From the NCBI GenBank assembly GCA_000697335.1, contig JNEM01009449.1, forward strand, positions 1 through 12,895: a stretch of DNA of 12,895 bases, given 5' to 3'. This document shows positions 1 through 9,430 of the stretch, in pieces. The notes under the pieces were generated by a model. The model was not told where the DNA came from, did no database searches, and saw only the letters and a list, made by a program, of their open reading frames with translations. The stretch's first letter is position 1. Each line of letters opens with the position of its first letter. A program made the position numbers and the translations under genes. This DNA comes from Conidiobolus incongruus B7586 (taxonomy: Eukaryota; Entomophthoromycota; Entomophthoromycetes; Entomophthorales; Conidiobolaceae).

Positions 1-1140
1 TTAATTTTATAAAACTAATAATATTAATAAAAAGAAATTTAAAAAATTTGTTATTATTAAATTTTAAAATAATATTATCAAATTATAATTAATCAATTAA
101 TAATTTTATTCATTAGAAATATCATATATATTCATAATTTTTTATAATATGATTGCAAATTAATTCATGTTAAATTGAATTTGATTCTTTTAATATTATT
201 TTAATATTATGGTAATAAATAAATATATATATATATGTTTTAAATTTAAAAAATTTTTCAAAAAATTTATAGTTATAATTGAAAAACAAAATATAATTTA
301 TTTAATAAATTTGTGAAGAAAAACTGAAACAAAATTACTTTATTATTTTGCTTTATAAAGAAGTAATACGAATTAATTTTCTAGGCCAAGTTTCTAGAAC
401 TATAAGCATTATAGATAAAATACTCAAAAATAAAAATATAATCAGTTAAATCACAAATCAAGGTTTTTACCTAAGTTTATATTTATAATTAATAAAATAT
501 ATTTATTCAATGATTATTATGAGAGTTATTAATTAACATATTATTGGTTTATAATATACTGAAATATTGGAAAATATACATATACGATCATTTAATACAA
601 TAAATTAATATATTCGTTTTTTATAATAACCCAATGCTATGAATCAATTTCAACCTAAGTTTTTCAAATTATTATTTAAATCATTACAAACTAGAGAATC
701 ATATTTTGTATTATTTTGTTGACAATAATAGCATGTTTTAAATTCTTGTGTTTAATAATTGAGTATATCCACTCTAAGCTACTTTAAAATTATTATAATT
801 AATAATCATATAGTTTACAATGTTTTAAACAATAATACTTTGTTATTTCATAGGATAAAAATAATTAGTTAAATACTATTTTAATTTATTTATGCTAATT
901 TAATTTTACATTTAATTATAGAATTGATTGGTAATTTTAATTTATAAATAATTTAAAATATTTTTATCATAATTTCATCATTAATAATTTTGTTTCAAAA
1001 TTTTTTTTTAATTTATTATAAATATTGATCCTAAAGAATTAAATAATTATACTGAATTTCATAAAATTATTTTCATTAAAATTATTTATTTTTTTAATTG
1101 GGTAAGTTCTAATTAGAAAGAAGGGTGAACTGTGATGTGG
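1..1140. other. AT-rich gene-free flank
   Basis: This stretch is very AT-rich, with some 60-base blocks holding only a few G or C. It contains no reading frame that resembles the gene family further right, and no RNA gene that I recognise. It holds many short A/T homopolymers and one pure AT dinucleotide run near 222-236. A minus-strand segment near 690-760 vaguely resembles the E-F-K part of the family, but it is too weak to call. The stretch ends just before the TATA box of the first intact gene. Confidence 0.7.
222..236. repeat. (AT)n microsatellite
   Basis: A short uninterrupted AT dinucleotide run in AT-rich spacer. It is unremarkable in this base composition and is listed only for completeness. 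Confidence 0.6.
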
Positions 1141-1142
1141 AC

Positions 1143-1150
1143 TATAAATA
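1143..1150 (+). promoter_or_regulatory. TATA box of the 184-aa gene
   Basis: TATAAATA lies 43 bases before the ATG at 1194, inside a short stretch that is less AT-rich than its surroundings (G-rich around 1120-1155). The other open family member has the same octamer at a similar distance (51 bases). That makes this more than a chance AT match, although A/T octamers are common here. Confidence 0.5.
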
Positions 1151-1193
1151 GGACGTTAATTTAAATCTTAGTGAATTTTTTAAAATTACTTAA

Positions 1194-1748
1194 ATGACAT
1201 CAAAAGACAAACTATTACCTAAGCCAGAGTTCAGAGTTGTTTCCAAAGGTTCTTTCACTACAGTGTGGGAAATTACCAGCCACAATGAACCTAACAAATA
1301 TATGAGATTTCCTGTGTTTGGACCGTGCATGCTTTTGGACGAGAACAAAGACCCTATTGGAAAAATAGCAAGTGATAGGTTTTGGACATCAAAGAAGACA
1401 ATTCAAATCAATACTCGGAATGCCCAAATGAGGGTCGATTGGAAACCTACTTCATCTAACTTCCATTTGAGTGGAGAAACTGATATTAAAGGGTATGAAC
1501 AAATAAATTGGAAATGGAAGCGAAAGGGTTGGGACACTAAGTTTCAGCTTAAGCATCGTGATGATGATAATATAATCCTTGCGGAATTTAAACGATCACA
1601 ATGGAAGTTGAAGGAAGTAGGACGCTTGTATATATACGAAGATTTTCCTAGTGATTTGAAATGGTTAGTTGTGTTTTCAGTGTGTTACTCTCTAAGTCAT
1701 ATTAAAGATGAAGAAATGATAACTGCTACAGGTGCTGGCAATCAATAA
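1194..1748 (+). CDS. Tubby C-terminal-like fold family protein (putative), intact copy
   Basis: An intact, intron-free frame of 184 codons, and the best-preserved member of the local family. Rough layout: variable N-terminus (1-15); V-W-E-I (25-28); N-K-Y-M-R-F (34-39); L-L-D-E-N-K plus I-G-K (47-57), a typical turn between strands; D-W-K-P (83-86); G-E-T-D-I-K-G-Y (95-102); I-N-W-K-W-K (105-110); A-E-F-K-R (130-134); G-R-L-Y-I-Y-E-D (143-150); then a hydrophobic segment L-V-V-F-S-V-C-Y (158-165) before I-K-D. A run of beta strands followed by one buried-looking C-terminal helix suggests the Tubby C-terminal-like (LURP-one/DUF6593-type) fold found in many small fungal proteins. This is inference from pattern, and the function is unknown. 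I see no signal peptide, and the hydrophobic segment is short and carries Cys and Ser, so it need not be membrane-spanning. G+C is near 38 %, far above the flanks, and the frame keeps about ten CpG sites. That suggests selection, recent arrival, or escape from the mutation process that shaped the surroundings. The start is the only ATG colinear with the relative at 3076. Confidence 0.8.
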   Translation: MTSKDKLLPKPEFRVVSKGSFTTVWEITSHNEPNKYMRFPVFGPCMLLDENKDPIGKIASDRFWTSKKTIQINTRNAQMRVDWKPTSSNFHLSGETDIKGYEQINWKWKRKGWDTKFQLKHRDDDNIILAEFKRSQWKLKEVGRLYIYEDFPSDLKWLVVFSVCYSLSHIKDEEMITATGAGNQ

Positions 1749-1750
1749 CA

Positions 1751-2149
1751 ATATTAATAATAATAATTCCTGGTATTTATTAGTTATCATCATATTTTTA
1801 CGACAATGATAATTTGCAATAATATTTTTTCAATCTTAATTACTCGGATAAAATTTTTAGTTTAAAAGTAATCATATTTATGCTAATTTTAAAATGAAGC
1901 TTATTTAGGATCATTCTGTAATATACAAAAGTTAATTTTAATTAACTTATCCCTCAATCAATTTTTCTAAATATAGCATTATGCACAATTATTATATATG
2001 ATATCTTAAATTAGTAATAAAAAGGTACAATTGTGATTTTATTACTAATTAAATTTATTTATTGCATCAATCAAATTTGTTCAAAATGCCATTGATAATA
2101 CTTGAACTCAAAAAACATAATTTTAAATATTAGATCTAACACTAAATTC
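1751..2149. other. AT-rich spacer
   Basis: Spacer downstream of the intact 184-aa gene. I see no gene, no clear poly(A) signal distinct from background, and no convincing family remnant. Confidence 0.6.
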
Positions 2150-2320
2150 TAACTTTTTCTGGCTTCATACAGAAATTCATATACCCAAAAGAAAATACCA
2201 ACTTTGATGATAAGATTTCAAAGACTTATTTTCCTATTGAATTAGTATATGATTATTTCATTATAGATTTTTATGATATTATTTTATAAGATTATTTTAT
2301 TTGGAATAAGCTAATTTATG
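2150..2320 (+). pseudogene. Very eroded family remnant (tentative)
   Basis: Read on the plus strand from about 2233, codons give P-I-E-L, then Y, I-I-D-F and D-I-I-L, followed a few codons later by F. These line up with the C-terminal third of the open copies (P-R-E-L-G, L-Y-I-Y-Q-D, D-I-N-L-L, F-S) with one gap. A K-R-K and a Y-Q-L segment just upstream would match the family's W-K-R-K and F-Q-L, but in other frames. The N-terminal half is not recognisable. Random AT-rich codons often give I, L, K, N, Y and F, so part of the match may be chance. Confidence 0.3.
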
Positions 2321-3075
2321 AATCTTAATTTTAACAAATTTATGAACTAACAAATATTTGGAAAGTTAATAACAATGATTATATTTATATGTAATACTTG
2401 GGTTTGATGATTTTTGTAATTCTGCAAACCCAAATGATAGAGTAGTATTGATAGAGTATTGTATTATTTTTATAGCGACTTGTATAATAAAACATTATAA
2501 ATTATATTATATATATTATTTTAATGGATATATTTATTAATATTGATTAAAAAATTAATATTACATTCAAATATTGATTTGTTAAATAAATCATATGATA
2601 ATGAAATGTGTTAATACTAAAATTGGAGAATTTTTAAGACAATTGATACGCATTATGTTATCTCATACTGAGAAAATCAATACGATTTGCTAATAAATAG
2701 TATAGTGATACTATTGATGTAATAAACTAATTATTTATGTATTATCATTATCTTGATTGGATAAAATTACCCCTTTTACATATTAATAATTTTAATCTGA
2801 ATAAGAATTTAATTTTGCAGGAATTATCAAAATAATAGAAGTAATAAATTTATTAATGATATCAGAAAAAGAAATAATGATTTAATATTTAATTCGGATA
2901 TTTTAATTTTTAAGCTATAATACATAATATTAATGAAACTTATTGACAATATCTGAGTTCATATTGAAATTATTTGTAATCAAGTAAAATTCTTGATTAC
3001 TAATAGAAGAATTTTATCTTTGCAGAGGTCAATATTGAAGCACAGCTCAAAAACCAAATTCGAAATTTATTCAAA
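2321..3075. other. AT-rich spacer
   Basis: No gene is supported here. A minus-strand stretch near 2600-2790 gives a few family-like residues, but the spacing is wrong. The last 60 bases before 3076 lack the TATAAATA box found upstream of the two open family members. Confidence 0.5.
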
Positions 3076-3615
3076 ATGTGATTAAAGCAAGGATTGGTAC
3101 CAGAATCATTGTTTACAATTATATCTCTAGAACTTTCACCTATAAAAAATGAAAAATCCAGAGTAATGAAGAATCGAACAAATATATCATATCTACATTT
3201 AGATCGTCTTCGCTACTAGATGAGAACAAATACCATATTGAAAAAGCAATAATAGACAGTTTTTGGAATGGAAAAATGAAGATCCAACTGGATGCTTTGG
3301 ATAAATTTGAGTATTGTGGAAGTCCAAAGGTTCCAACTATCAATTAAGTTGTGAAATCGAAATCACTGAGTTTGAATAGATGAATCGGAAATTAAAAAGG
3401 AATAATGACAAAATTCCAGCTTGAACATCATTGGGATGGCGATATTATAATTTCAGAGTTTGAACAATCTTCATAAGAGATAAAAATTACACATATATAC
3501 TTATAAATATTGTCCATATTATGTAAAGTTGTTGTTAATGCGCCCTATATGTATTAAACATAGTAAGATTAAGACTAAGGAGGTCACTAACGCCACCGGT
3601 TTAATAAATTGCTAA
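3076..3615 (+). pseudogene. Broken copy of the Tubby-like family gene
   Basis: Colinear with the 184-aa gene and the closest to it. The ATG at 3076 and the next eight codons line up one-for-one up to the shared Pro. Family landmarks remain in pieces: N-K-Y, L-L-D-E-N-K followed by I-E-K, D-S-F-W, K-I-Q, then F-Q-L-E, I-I-S-E-F-E, and a tail reading A-T-G near 3592 that matches the A-T-G of the intact gene. In-frame stops (one of them TGA at the W of W-E-I, next to a GAA-to-AAA change) and several frame changes make it non-functional. G+C is intermediate between the intact gene and the spacer, which suggests a fairly recent loss. No TATAAATA lies at the expected upstream distance, so its promoter may also be gone. 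Confidence 0.8.
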
Positions 3616-4083
3616 TCATGATCGATTGGTTTATTATATATATTTAAACAAAAATTTTCAGTTATAATTCAATGTATATATATTTTCCATATTATAAAGG
3701 AAGGAATATTAATATTCTGATATTTCAGATGATTATAATATAAATTGTTGAATATAATTAATTTTCATAGTATTATATCCTAAAAGGGTTTCGTTTTTTA
3801 TACCATGTTAAGATTTTTTTTGAGAGAATATATTTTTGGATTGGGCATATACGTTAACATTATATTATTATTTTATAAGTCATATATCTATATTATACAT
3901 ATCTAAAGTATCTGATATTCATTACCTCCTTTTTTTTAATATTTTTAATAAACTAATATATATATATATATTTGATTTAGTTTTACAATATTAAAAATTA
4001 AATAATATTGAATAAAATTAAATAATCATCAATTTATTCAATGATTCTTAAATTTAAAGATCAGTATTTAATTGATAATAAAA
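3616..4083. other. AT-rich spacer between plus- and minus-strand copies
   Basis: This lies between the 3' ends of a plus-strand pseudogene and a minus-strand gene, so the two are convergent. It is very AT-rich with a TA run near 3956-3971. No gene and no family remnant are seen. Confidence 0.6.
3956..3971. repeat. (TA)n microsatellite
   Basis: A short pure TA run in the convergent spacer. It is common in such AT-rich DNA. Confidence 0.55.
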
Positions 4084-4605
4084 TTATGAGAACTCACCAT
4101 CTTTAATATAGCTTAAGGTATAACAAAGAGAAAAAATGATTAATAAATTTATATCCTGTGGTAAATCCTGATATATATAAAGTTCGCCCAATTCTCTAGG
4201 TTTAAATTGATTGTTTTTAAACTCCGCAATTAGCAATTTATCATTTTCAGTGTTATGTAGTTCCAAATGATAGTCCCAGCTTTCTCTAGTCCATTTCCAA
4301 TTAATGGCTTCAAATCCTTTGATATCTGAATGTCCATTTAAGTCAAAATGCTCGCTGGAAGGCATCCAATTCATTGTAATATTACTATTTGAAGTATTAA
4401 TTGAAATTGTTTTGTTAATGGCTAACAATTTATCACTATATACTTTTCCAATTTGAACTTTGTATTCGTCAAGTAATAAACATAAATTAAAATATTGAAA
4501 CTTAATATATTTACTAGGTTCGCTATAATTAAATGATTGAATCTCCCATTCTTTTGAGAGTATATCACCTGTCGATATAATTTTAAAAGATTTTAATCCA
4601 AACAT
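4084..4605 (-). CDS. Tubby C-terminal-like fold family protein (putative), second open copy
   Basis: An open frame of 173 codons with no intron needed, about 45 % identical by eye to the 184-aa protein over nearly its whole length. Shared landmarks in order: W-E-I-Q-S (20-24), E-P-S-K-Y-I-K-F (29-36), C-L-L-L-D-E (42-47), I-G-K (52-54), K-T-I-S-I-N-T (67-73), N-W-M-P-S-S (80-85), D-I-K-G-F (96-100), A-I-N-W-K-W-T-R (102-109), L-L-I-A-E-F-K (126-132), L-G-E-L-Y-I-Y-Q-D (140-148), I-I-F-S-L-C-Y-T-L (156-164), I-K-D. Many differences are conservative (I/V, K/R, N/D), which suggests the copy evolved under constraint for some time. It ends about eleven residues earlier than its relative and lacks the A-T-G tail. 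The last codons contain GGTGAGTT (4090-4097, read on the minus strand), which looks like a 5' splice site, so an unseen 3' exon is possible. G+C is around 30-35 %, lower than the plus-strand gene. Function unknown. Confidence 0.75.
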   Translation of the reverse strand: MFGLKSFKIISTGDILSKEWEIQSFNYSEPSKYIKFQYFNLCLLLDEYKVQIGKVYSDKLLAINKTISINTSNSNITMNWMPSSEHFDLNGHSDIKGFEAINWKWTRESWDYHLELHNTENDKLLIAEFKNNQFKPRELGELYIYQDLPQDINLLIIFSLCYTLSYIKDGEFS

Positions 4606-4656
4606 TGATTTATATAATGATTAAGTTTTAATTTGAAAAACAATGATCGAAGCTAA

Positions 4657-4664
4657 TATTTATA
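4657..4664 (-). promoter_or_regulatory. TATA box of the 173-aa gene
   Basis: TATAAATA on the minus strand, with 51 bases between it and the ATG at 4605. It is the same octamer, at nearly the same spacing, as upstream of the plus-strand open copy. This supports both gene starts and suggests that the promoter was duplicated along with the gene. Confidence 0.5.
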
Positions 4665-4669
4665 CCCAA

Positions 4670-5510
4670 TAATATGATTTAATTTAACCACTTTCATTCT
4701 TTTTAGAATTTATTTACAGTGATCCATTACTTAAAAATTACAATATCTTGCTTAATAGTATTAATACCATAAAAGTCAAAAATTCCAATTTTATTAATGA
4801 TGATACCCATCAATAGTATAGAAAATAGTCTAAAATAACTAAAAATAAATATCATTATTTTATTATAGCATAATTATATTTTTTATATTATTTAAATTTA
4901 ATAAATTAATTCAAAAAATTGATAAAATTATATCCAGTTACATATTGTTAAATATATATTTATTCAAATGTGATCAAAGTTAATAATTAATTTACATATC
5001 AATAACTTAGAACGATATTTATATCTCATTTATTATTAGATGATACAAATTTTAAAACTTAAGTGAAATAAATTAACTCCTAGATATTATTCTGAAAAAT
5101 ACCATAAAGTAATAATTAATATATAACCTACACTAGTATTTGACTAATTAATTAAATACTAAATGTTTAATAGAGATATTGAAATTGGAGTTATAAACTG
5201 ACATCTATCATTTATAGATTTTCCTATAAAGATTCTATTATCTTTAAATAATTTTAATTATCGTTTTCAATAATCCAATTCTTAATATTCGAGATAAATT
5301 AATTACCGTATATTAAGAGATTATATTAACTTACATTTCTAAGATTAGTATCACTATTAATACTTGATATGATCATCTCTCAATCAATATATACTATGAT
5401 AATTAATTTAAAGATCAATTATATTCAACTTTATTTCATAATTATTAATTTATTTATAATTTGAATTTAATATTATTATAACTAACTATCACCAAATCTG
5501 ACCTGTTCAA
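4670..5510. other. AT-rich spacer with faint signals
   Basis: No gene is supported. A plus-strand stretch at about 5150-5260 can be read to give F-N-R, E-I-G and I-D-F-P in the order expected for the family, but with unexplained gaps. I do not call it. Confidence 0.5.
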
Positions 5511-5965
5511 TCATGATAAATCTATGAGAGTAGCAAGATGATTATACAATCAAATCATACAAACTGAATTTAGTCCTATGCATTTTAATATTTCCAATAA
5601 TATGTAACGGCCATATACACGTCTTTGAAATTTTACAATGCATTCTCCAGTTATATACATCTAATTGTCAACTAGGAACTAATAACTCCTCGTTTTCAAG
5701 TCCTGTTAATTGAATATATCCTTTAATATTAGTCTCACCCTGAATGTTAAATATGCGACACTTACCTTAGAAGCAACTTGAATTGGATAATTTTTGGTAT
5801 TGATATTGATGATACGGTTGTGTGTTAGTAGGTTTTTCAAATAAATAGCTCCAATCGTTGCCTCATTTTTATCTTTAATAAAAATCTGGTGATAATAAAA
5901 TGAAATTGATGAATTGAAATTAATCTTACTGATCAATATTGATAATCCAGTAAAATTTAAAAAAA
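5511..5965 (-). pseudogene. Broken copy of the Tubby-like family gene
   Basis: A minus-strand relative. A 76-codon open stretch ending at 5706 covers the middle of the family: F-I-K-D-K-N, then I-G-A-I-Y (matching I-G-K in the open copies), I-N-I-N-T-K-N and Q-V-A-S-K. The match then continues after a one-base frame change with F-N-I-Q-G-E-T-N-I-K-G-Y (about 5705-5745), which matches F-H-L-S-G-E-T-D-I-K-G-Y. Downstream the W-K-W box and A-E-F-K are not clearly recognisable. A plausible remnant of the C-terminal hydrophobic helix reads I-I-I-L-L-L-S around 5530. Bases AAGGTAAGT at the frame change look like a splice donor, but the colinear spacing with the intact gene argues for a frameshift rather than an intron. 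No intact start region is visible. Confidence 0.65.
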
Positions 5966-6464
5966 ATTATTATATAATTTTTTAACTTTTTAATATGTCT
6001 ATAATTTTAATATTTTAACATTTTAATACAATATAAAATATTCTTTTTCAATTTAAAATGAATATAATTTATATATCAAAATTTATTTTAACAAACTATA
6101 TGATTTTGTTTAAGGATGACGCACATTTTATTTCTTTTTTAACCAATTAGAAAAATATTCTAATTTTACTATTAATTTATTTTATAATTGATTAAAATTT
6201 AATTTGCTTTTTTTAAAAAAAATTATTTACAATGATGTATCCTGACATATTTGAGAATAATAAACTAAATATGGTAATATTTTATAAGGTATAATGATTA
6301 AAAATTTTATCCAATTTTAGATATTTTATCTTCATCATAATAAAACTATATTTACTAAAATTAAAGTGAAGGGGATTTAGATAGTTACTAAAATCAATTA
6401 GATTTTTAGTCAATAGAAAGTGAAAATTGAAGCGCTAAAAGTAAATGTGCTTTAATCAAAAATT
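5966..6464. other. AT-rich spacer
   Basis: Between two minus-strand remnants, with long T and A runs. No gene, RNA or recognisable repeat. Confidence 0.6.
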
Positions 6465-6822
6465 GGGAATTCTAATATGTAATGATAGGTCAAAAATATA
6501 CAATATTAGAGAATTCATCAATCAAAATAACAGTCAACTTTTTAATTACACTTGATTTGTTTAAATGATAATTCCAAATAAGTAAATTTATCATTTTTTT
6601 TGGAACCTTTAATACTATATAAATTATAACTTGAGAATTATAATTTTACCTAATTCGACAAATGTAATTTAATTATAGCTTACTTTTTATACAACCTTAT
6701 CTAACTACATCACTCAAGTTAAACCTTTTGAATTATTATTAGAAATCCTCCGAGTGCATAATGTACTTTTTATTGTCTTCACCAATCACAAATGCTCTGA
6801 ATACTAAATTTATCTTGTATTA
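6465..6822 (-). pseudogene. Broken copy of the Tubby-like family gene
   Basis: Two well-separated blocks on the minus strand match the open copies in the correct order. The N-terminal block (about 6745-6822) reads V-F-R-A-F-V-I, E-D-N-K-K and H-S-E-D-F, against V-F-G-P-C-M-L-L-D-E-N-K and I-A-S-D-R-F. The C-terminal block (about 6465-6605) reads K-K-N-D-K-F, L-S-F-K-Q, K-V-D-C-Y-F-D, then N-I-V-Y-F and I-I-T-Y, against E-N-D-K-L-L, A-E-F-K, E-L-Y-I-Y-Q-D and the C-terminal helix. The central part with D-I-K-G and N-W-K-W is lost or scrambled. Multiple stops and frame changes make it clearly non-functional. It is older than the copy at 3076. Confidence 0.55.
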
Positions 6823-7769
6823 AGATTATTAATAAAGTAAAAATGAGATATATTTGATATCTCTGGGAATAATGTGATGGTATAATATCAATGATCAGAA
6901 TTTTTATTTTTTATTAAAATTAAAATATATATAATTAAGCATATTATAAATAACTTTTAATAGTAGATTTGTTTTATTGTAATTACTTTGTTAATTTCTC
7001 TTATATTTAAAGGTTATAAAGGCTATATTAATATTTTCTAAATCTTATTTTTAATAAATTCAAATTGAACTCACGAATTTTTCCAAGAATATTTAATCAA
7101 TAATAATTTTATAAATAATATTTAATAATAAATATTTAAACTAATTTAAATAATTTTAATTTTAATTATTTAATTTTTATTCTAATATCATAGGATATAA
7201 ATATCATAGATTAATTCAATATTCTCTAAGATTACACAAAAAAAATCTATTTATAAATCTTTCAATGTAGACATCCAAATTTTATTGTATTTTGAGCAAT
7301 GATTATAATATTAAATCAACCTAGGTTAGATATATACTTCAACTGAGGCCAATATATTCCATATACTGAAAAATAAAAGGTTATAAGTTGATATATCATT
7401 GGTATTGTTTAATAATATCATTGATTGCAATATATCAATTCAGAAGATATAATTTTAAATATTCACAATTGTTATTTCAACAATTAAAATGAGTCACAAA
7501 TATAATCTAAATAATTTATATCATTTATAATATGAATAAAATTATTTCAACTTAACAATATAATATCAAATTATAGATACATCTGTTAAAAGGTTGAAAT
7601 ATTTTGATATCAATCGAACGAATTACTATAGATTTAGTACACGAATAACTTTATTTTAAAAATTATCATTTTATAAAAATTTTAATAATGATTTAATTAA
7701 TATTATATGTAGATTATAATTAATACTAATAAAAGAAATAAATAGACATAGGAGATATTTGACCAAGTC
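6823..7769. other. AT-rich spacer
   Basis: No supported gene. A minus-strand stretch at about 7150-7330 can be read with K-I-W followed by L-E-N near the right distance for the family's N-W-K-W and E-N-D, but the support is too thin to annotate. One very A+T-rich block lies near 7080-7180. Confidence 0.5.
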
Positions 7770-8135
7770 AATATATTATGAAAAGAATAATATTATGATA
7801 ATATTACAAAGATTGCAATATCCTGAGATAGTTGAATAAAGATCTAAATTTAAAAATGCTTTCTCAAACTAGATCCTTTTCTGTTAAATTCTGCAATATA
7901 ATTACATTCTAAATATTCTCTAATGTAAATTTGGAGCAAAATATTTCACAGTTTAATATCTAACCAATAGTTTTAAAGCCCTTGTCTTGGGAATAACTTT
8001 TTAAATAAATGGTCTTAAATGGTTCTGCTAACTGTAAAAAAATTCTAAATGAACAAAGTTTGAATTGAATATTTTGATAATATAAAAAATATTTCTGAAT
8101 ATATTTGTATAGTTTTATTAAAATTAATATTAGTT
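7770..8135 (-). pseudogene. Broken copy of the Tubby-like family gene
   Basis: A long minus-strand match covering most of the family, in three frames. Near the start, N-F-N-K-T then I-Y-S-E-I-F match D-E-N-K-D and I-A-S-D-R-F. The middle reads Q-D-K-G-F-K-T-I-G, then a stop where the family has the first Trp of the W-K-W box, then K-F-T-L-E-N, N and V-I-I-L, matching D-I-K-G-F-E-A-I-N and K-F-Q-L, D-N-I-I-L. After a frame change, A-E-F-N-R-K starts an ungapped stretch of about 40 codons that includes L-S-Q-D-I (about 7830) and runs to the end of the C-terminal helix near 7775. Conserved length over that stretch shows that decay here was mainly by base substitution, with at least one indel. 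Confidence 0.65.
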
Positions 8136-9199
8136 ATATATTAAGTTTTATTATTAAATTCCAAAAAATAGTAAACTCATACACAATTAGTTTAATCTTT
8201 ATAATTCAATCATATATTAGTTGTTTGGGTTGATTTATCTTAAATTTATATCCATATTTAATTAATTTCCAATATAGATTTTGATATAATTTGAAGATAG
8301 AAAAAATTATAAAATCTTAAATAATTATTATAACAAATATATATTGATAATACTAGAAATAAATATAATATGCTAATATCTAGTTCATACTAATATATAT
8401 TTTATTATTATGTTATTTAGTTATAGAATCAAAATAGATTAAAATAAATAGACTATTATTTATTATTAAAATTACAATTTCTTTTACCTTGAATGTTTAT
8501 TAATAGTTATCAATTAATTCCAAAAATTATAGCAATAATAGTTGATTTGTTTTTATAAATATCCTTGATATTTAAGAAACAAATTCTTGTTAATAATATT
8601 AAACTGATAATGATTATTATTTAAATTATATTTTAAGAAAAATTATTACATATATTATAAGATGAAATTATTATAATATTGATATTAATACTGATATTTT
8701 GAGTATAAAATATATAATTAAGAATAATCCTTAATTACCTAATAAAAATAAATTATAAATTTTTAATAAATTTTCAAATCAATTAGTAATCTTTATTTTT
8801 TCATTTTTTTACTAAATACAACAGCATTTCCAATATATATTATTATTCTAGTTTAATTGGTTTTTTAATAATTTATATTATAAAAATTCTGAATAATATT
8901 TTTATTATTTTATTTAGTACTCAAGTTAAATTATAGTATTTTTCATTAATATAATTAGATATTTAATTTTAATAATTATTTCATATTAAATAATATTATA
9001 TAAAGGTAGTAGATAAATGAATTTATGAAAAAAAAATATCAGTAGCTAGAATAAAATTAATCAAATAAGTATTAATTATTAATATATTTTATTATAGAAA
9101 AATATATAATATTTCAATATAATAATTATTATCATTGACTATTGTCTTCAAATATTCAATAAAATAGATATATAAATTAATTTAATAATTATTAATAAT
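8136..9199. other. Very AT-rich gene-free stretch
   Basis: Roughly a kilobase with very few G or C and many A/T homopolymers and short ATT/AAT runs. No gene, no family remnant and no transposon ends are seen. It could be fully eroded sequence of any origin. Confidence 0.65.
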
Positions 9200-9430
9200 T
9201 GAAATAGATAAATAATTTATTATTATATTAATTCCAAGTTCAAAATTTCAATTTTTTAAGACTATTTGATATAATTGTATTTTAAAAGTATTTGTCTATC
9301 TTAATATGGTAGTTAAATGCATATTACCTCTGATTTATAATGGATATGTTGGTCTATAATCAAATGATATTTTTTGTGCCATTTGATAGATTTTTATCAC
9401 ATTTTATATTATTTACTAAACAAATTATTT
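9200..9430 (-). pseudogene. Very eroded family remnant (tentative)
   Basis: On the minus strand, codons near 9330-9405 give V-I-K-I-Y-Q then A-Q, a hydrophobic pair and D-Y-R-P-T. These line up with T-I-Q-I-N-T-R-N-A-Q-M-R-V-D-W-K-P-T of the intact copy with one small gap. Further on come K-I-Q-L (matching K-F-Q-L) and, near 9234, E-L-G followed by hydrophobic residues (matching E-L-G-E-L-Y-I-Y). The blocks are in the right order but closer together than in an intact gene, so deletions are implied. A chance match cannot be excluded in this base composition. Confidence 0.35.

Noticed and set aside
690-760. Minus-strand E-F-K segment followed by D-L-N-N-N-L
   Set aside because: Too short, spacing off by two residues, and no upstream match.
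1675-1710. Transmembrane helix at the C-terminal hydrophobic segment of the open copies
   Set aside because: The segment is short, contains Cys and Ser, is bordered by Trp/Lys and Lys/Asp, and fits the buried helix of a compact beta-rich domain at least as well.
3140-3343. 67-codon open frame on the minus strand
   Set aside because: It lies antisense over the pseudogene at 3076-3615, whose plus-strand reading matches the family. It has no features of its own.
5150-5260. Plus-strand remnant with F-N-R, E-I-G and I-D-F-P
   Set aside because: The order fits but it needs gaps of different sizes between blocks and lacks a Trp box. Not distinguishable from chance by eye.
5730-5775. Intron (AAGGTAAGT donor to TTCAG acceptor on the minus strand) in the copy at 5511-5965
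   Set aside because: The segment is nearly the same length as the coding sequence at this position in the intact gene, so a one-base frameshift is simpler. A 26-base intron would also be too short.
7150-7330. Further minus-strand family remnant with K-I-W and L-E-N
   Set aside because: Only about three informative residues match; the rest are the K, N, I, L, F and Y expected from random AT-rich codons.
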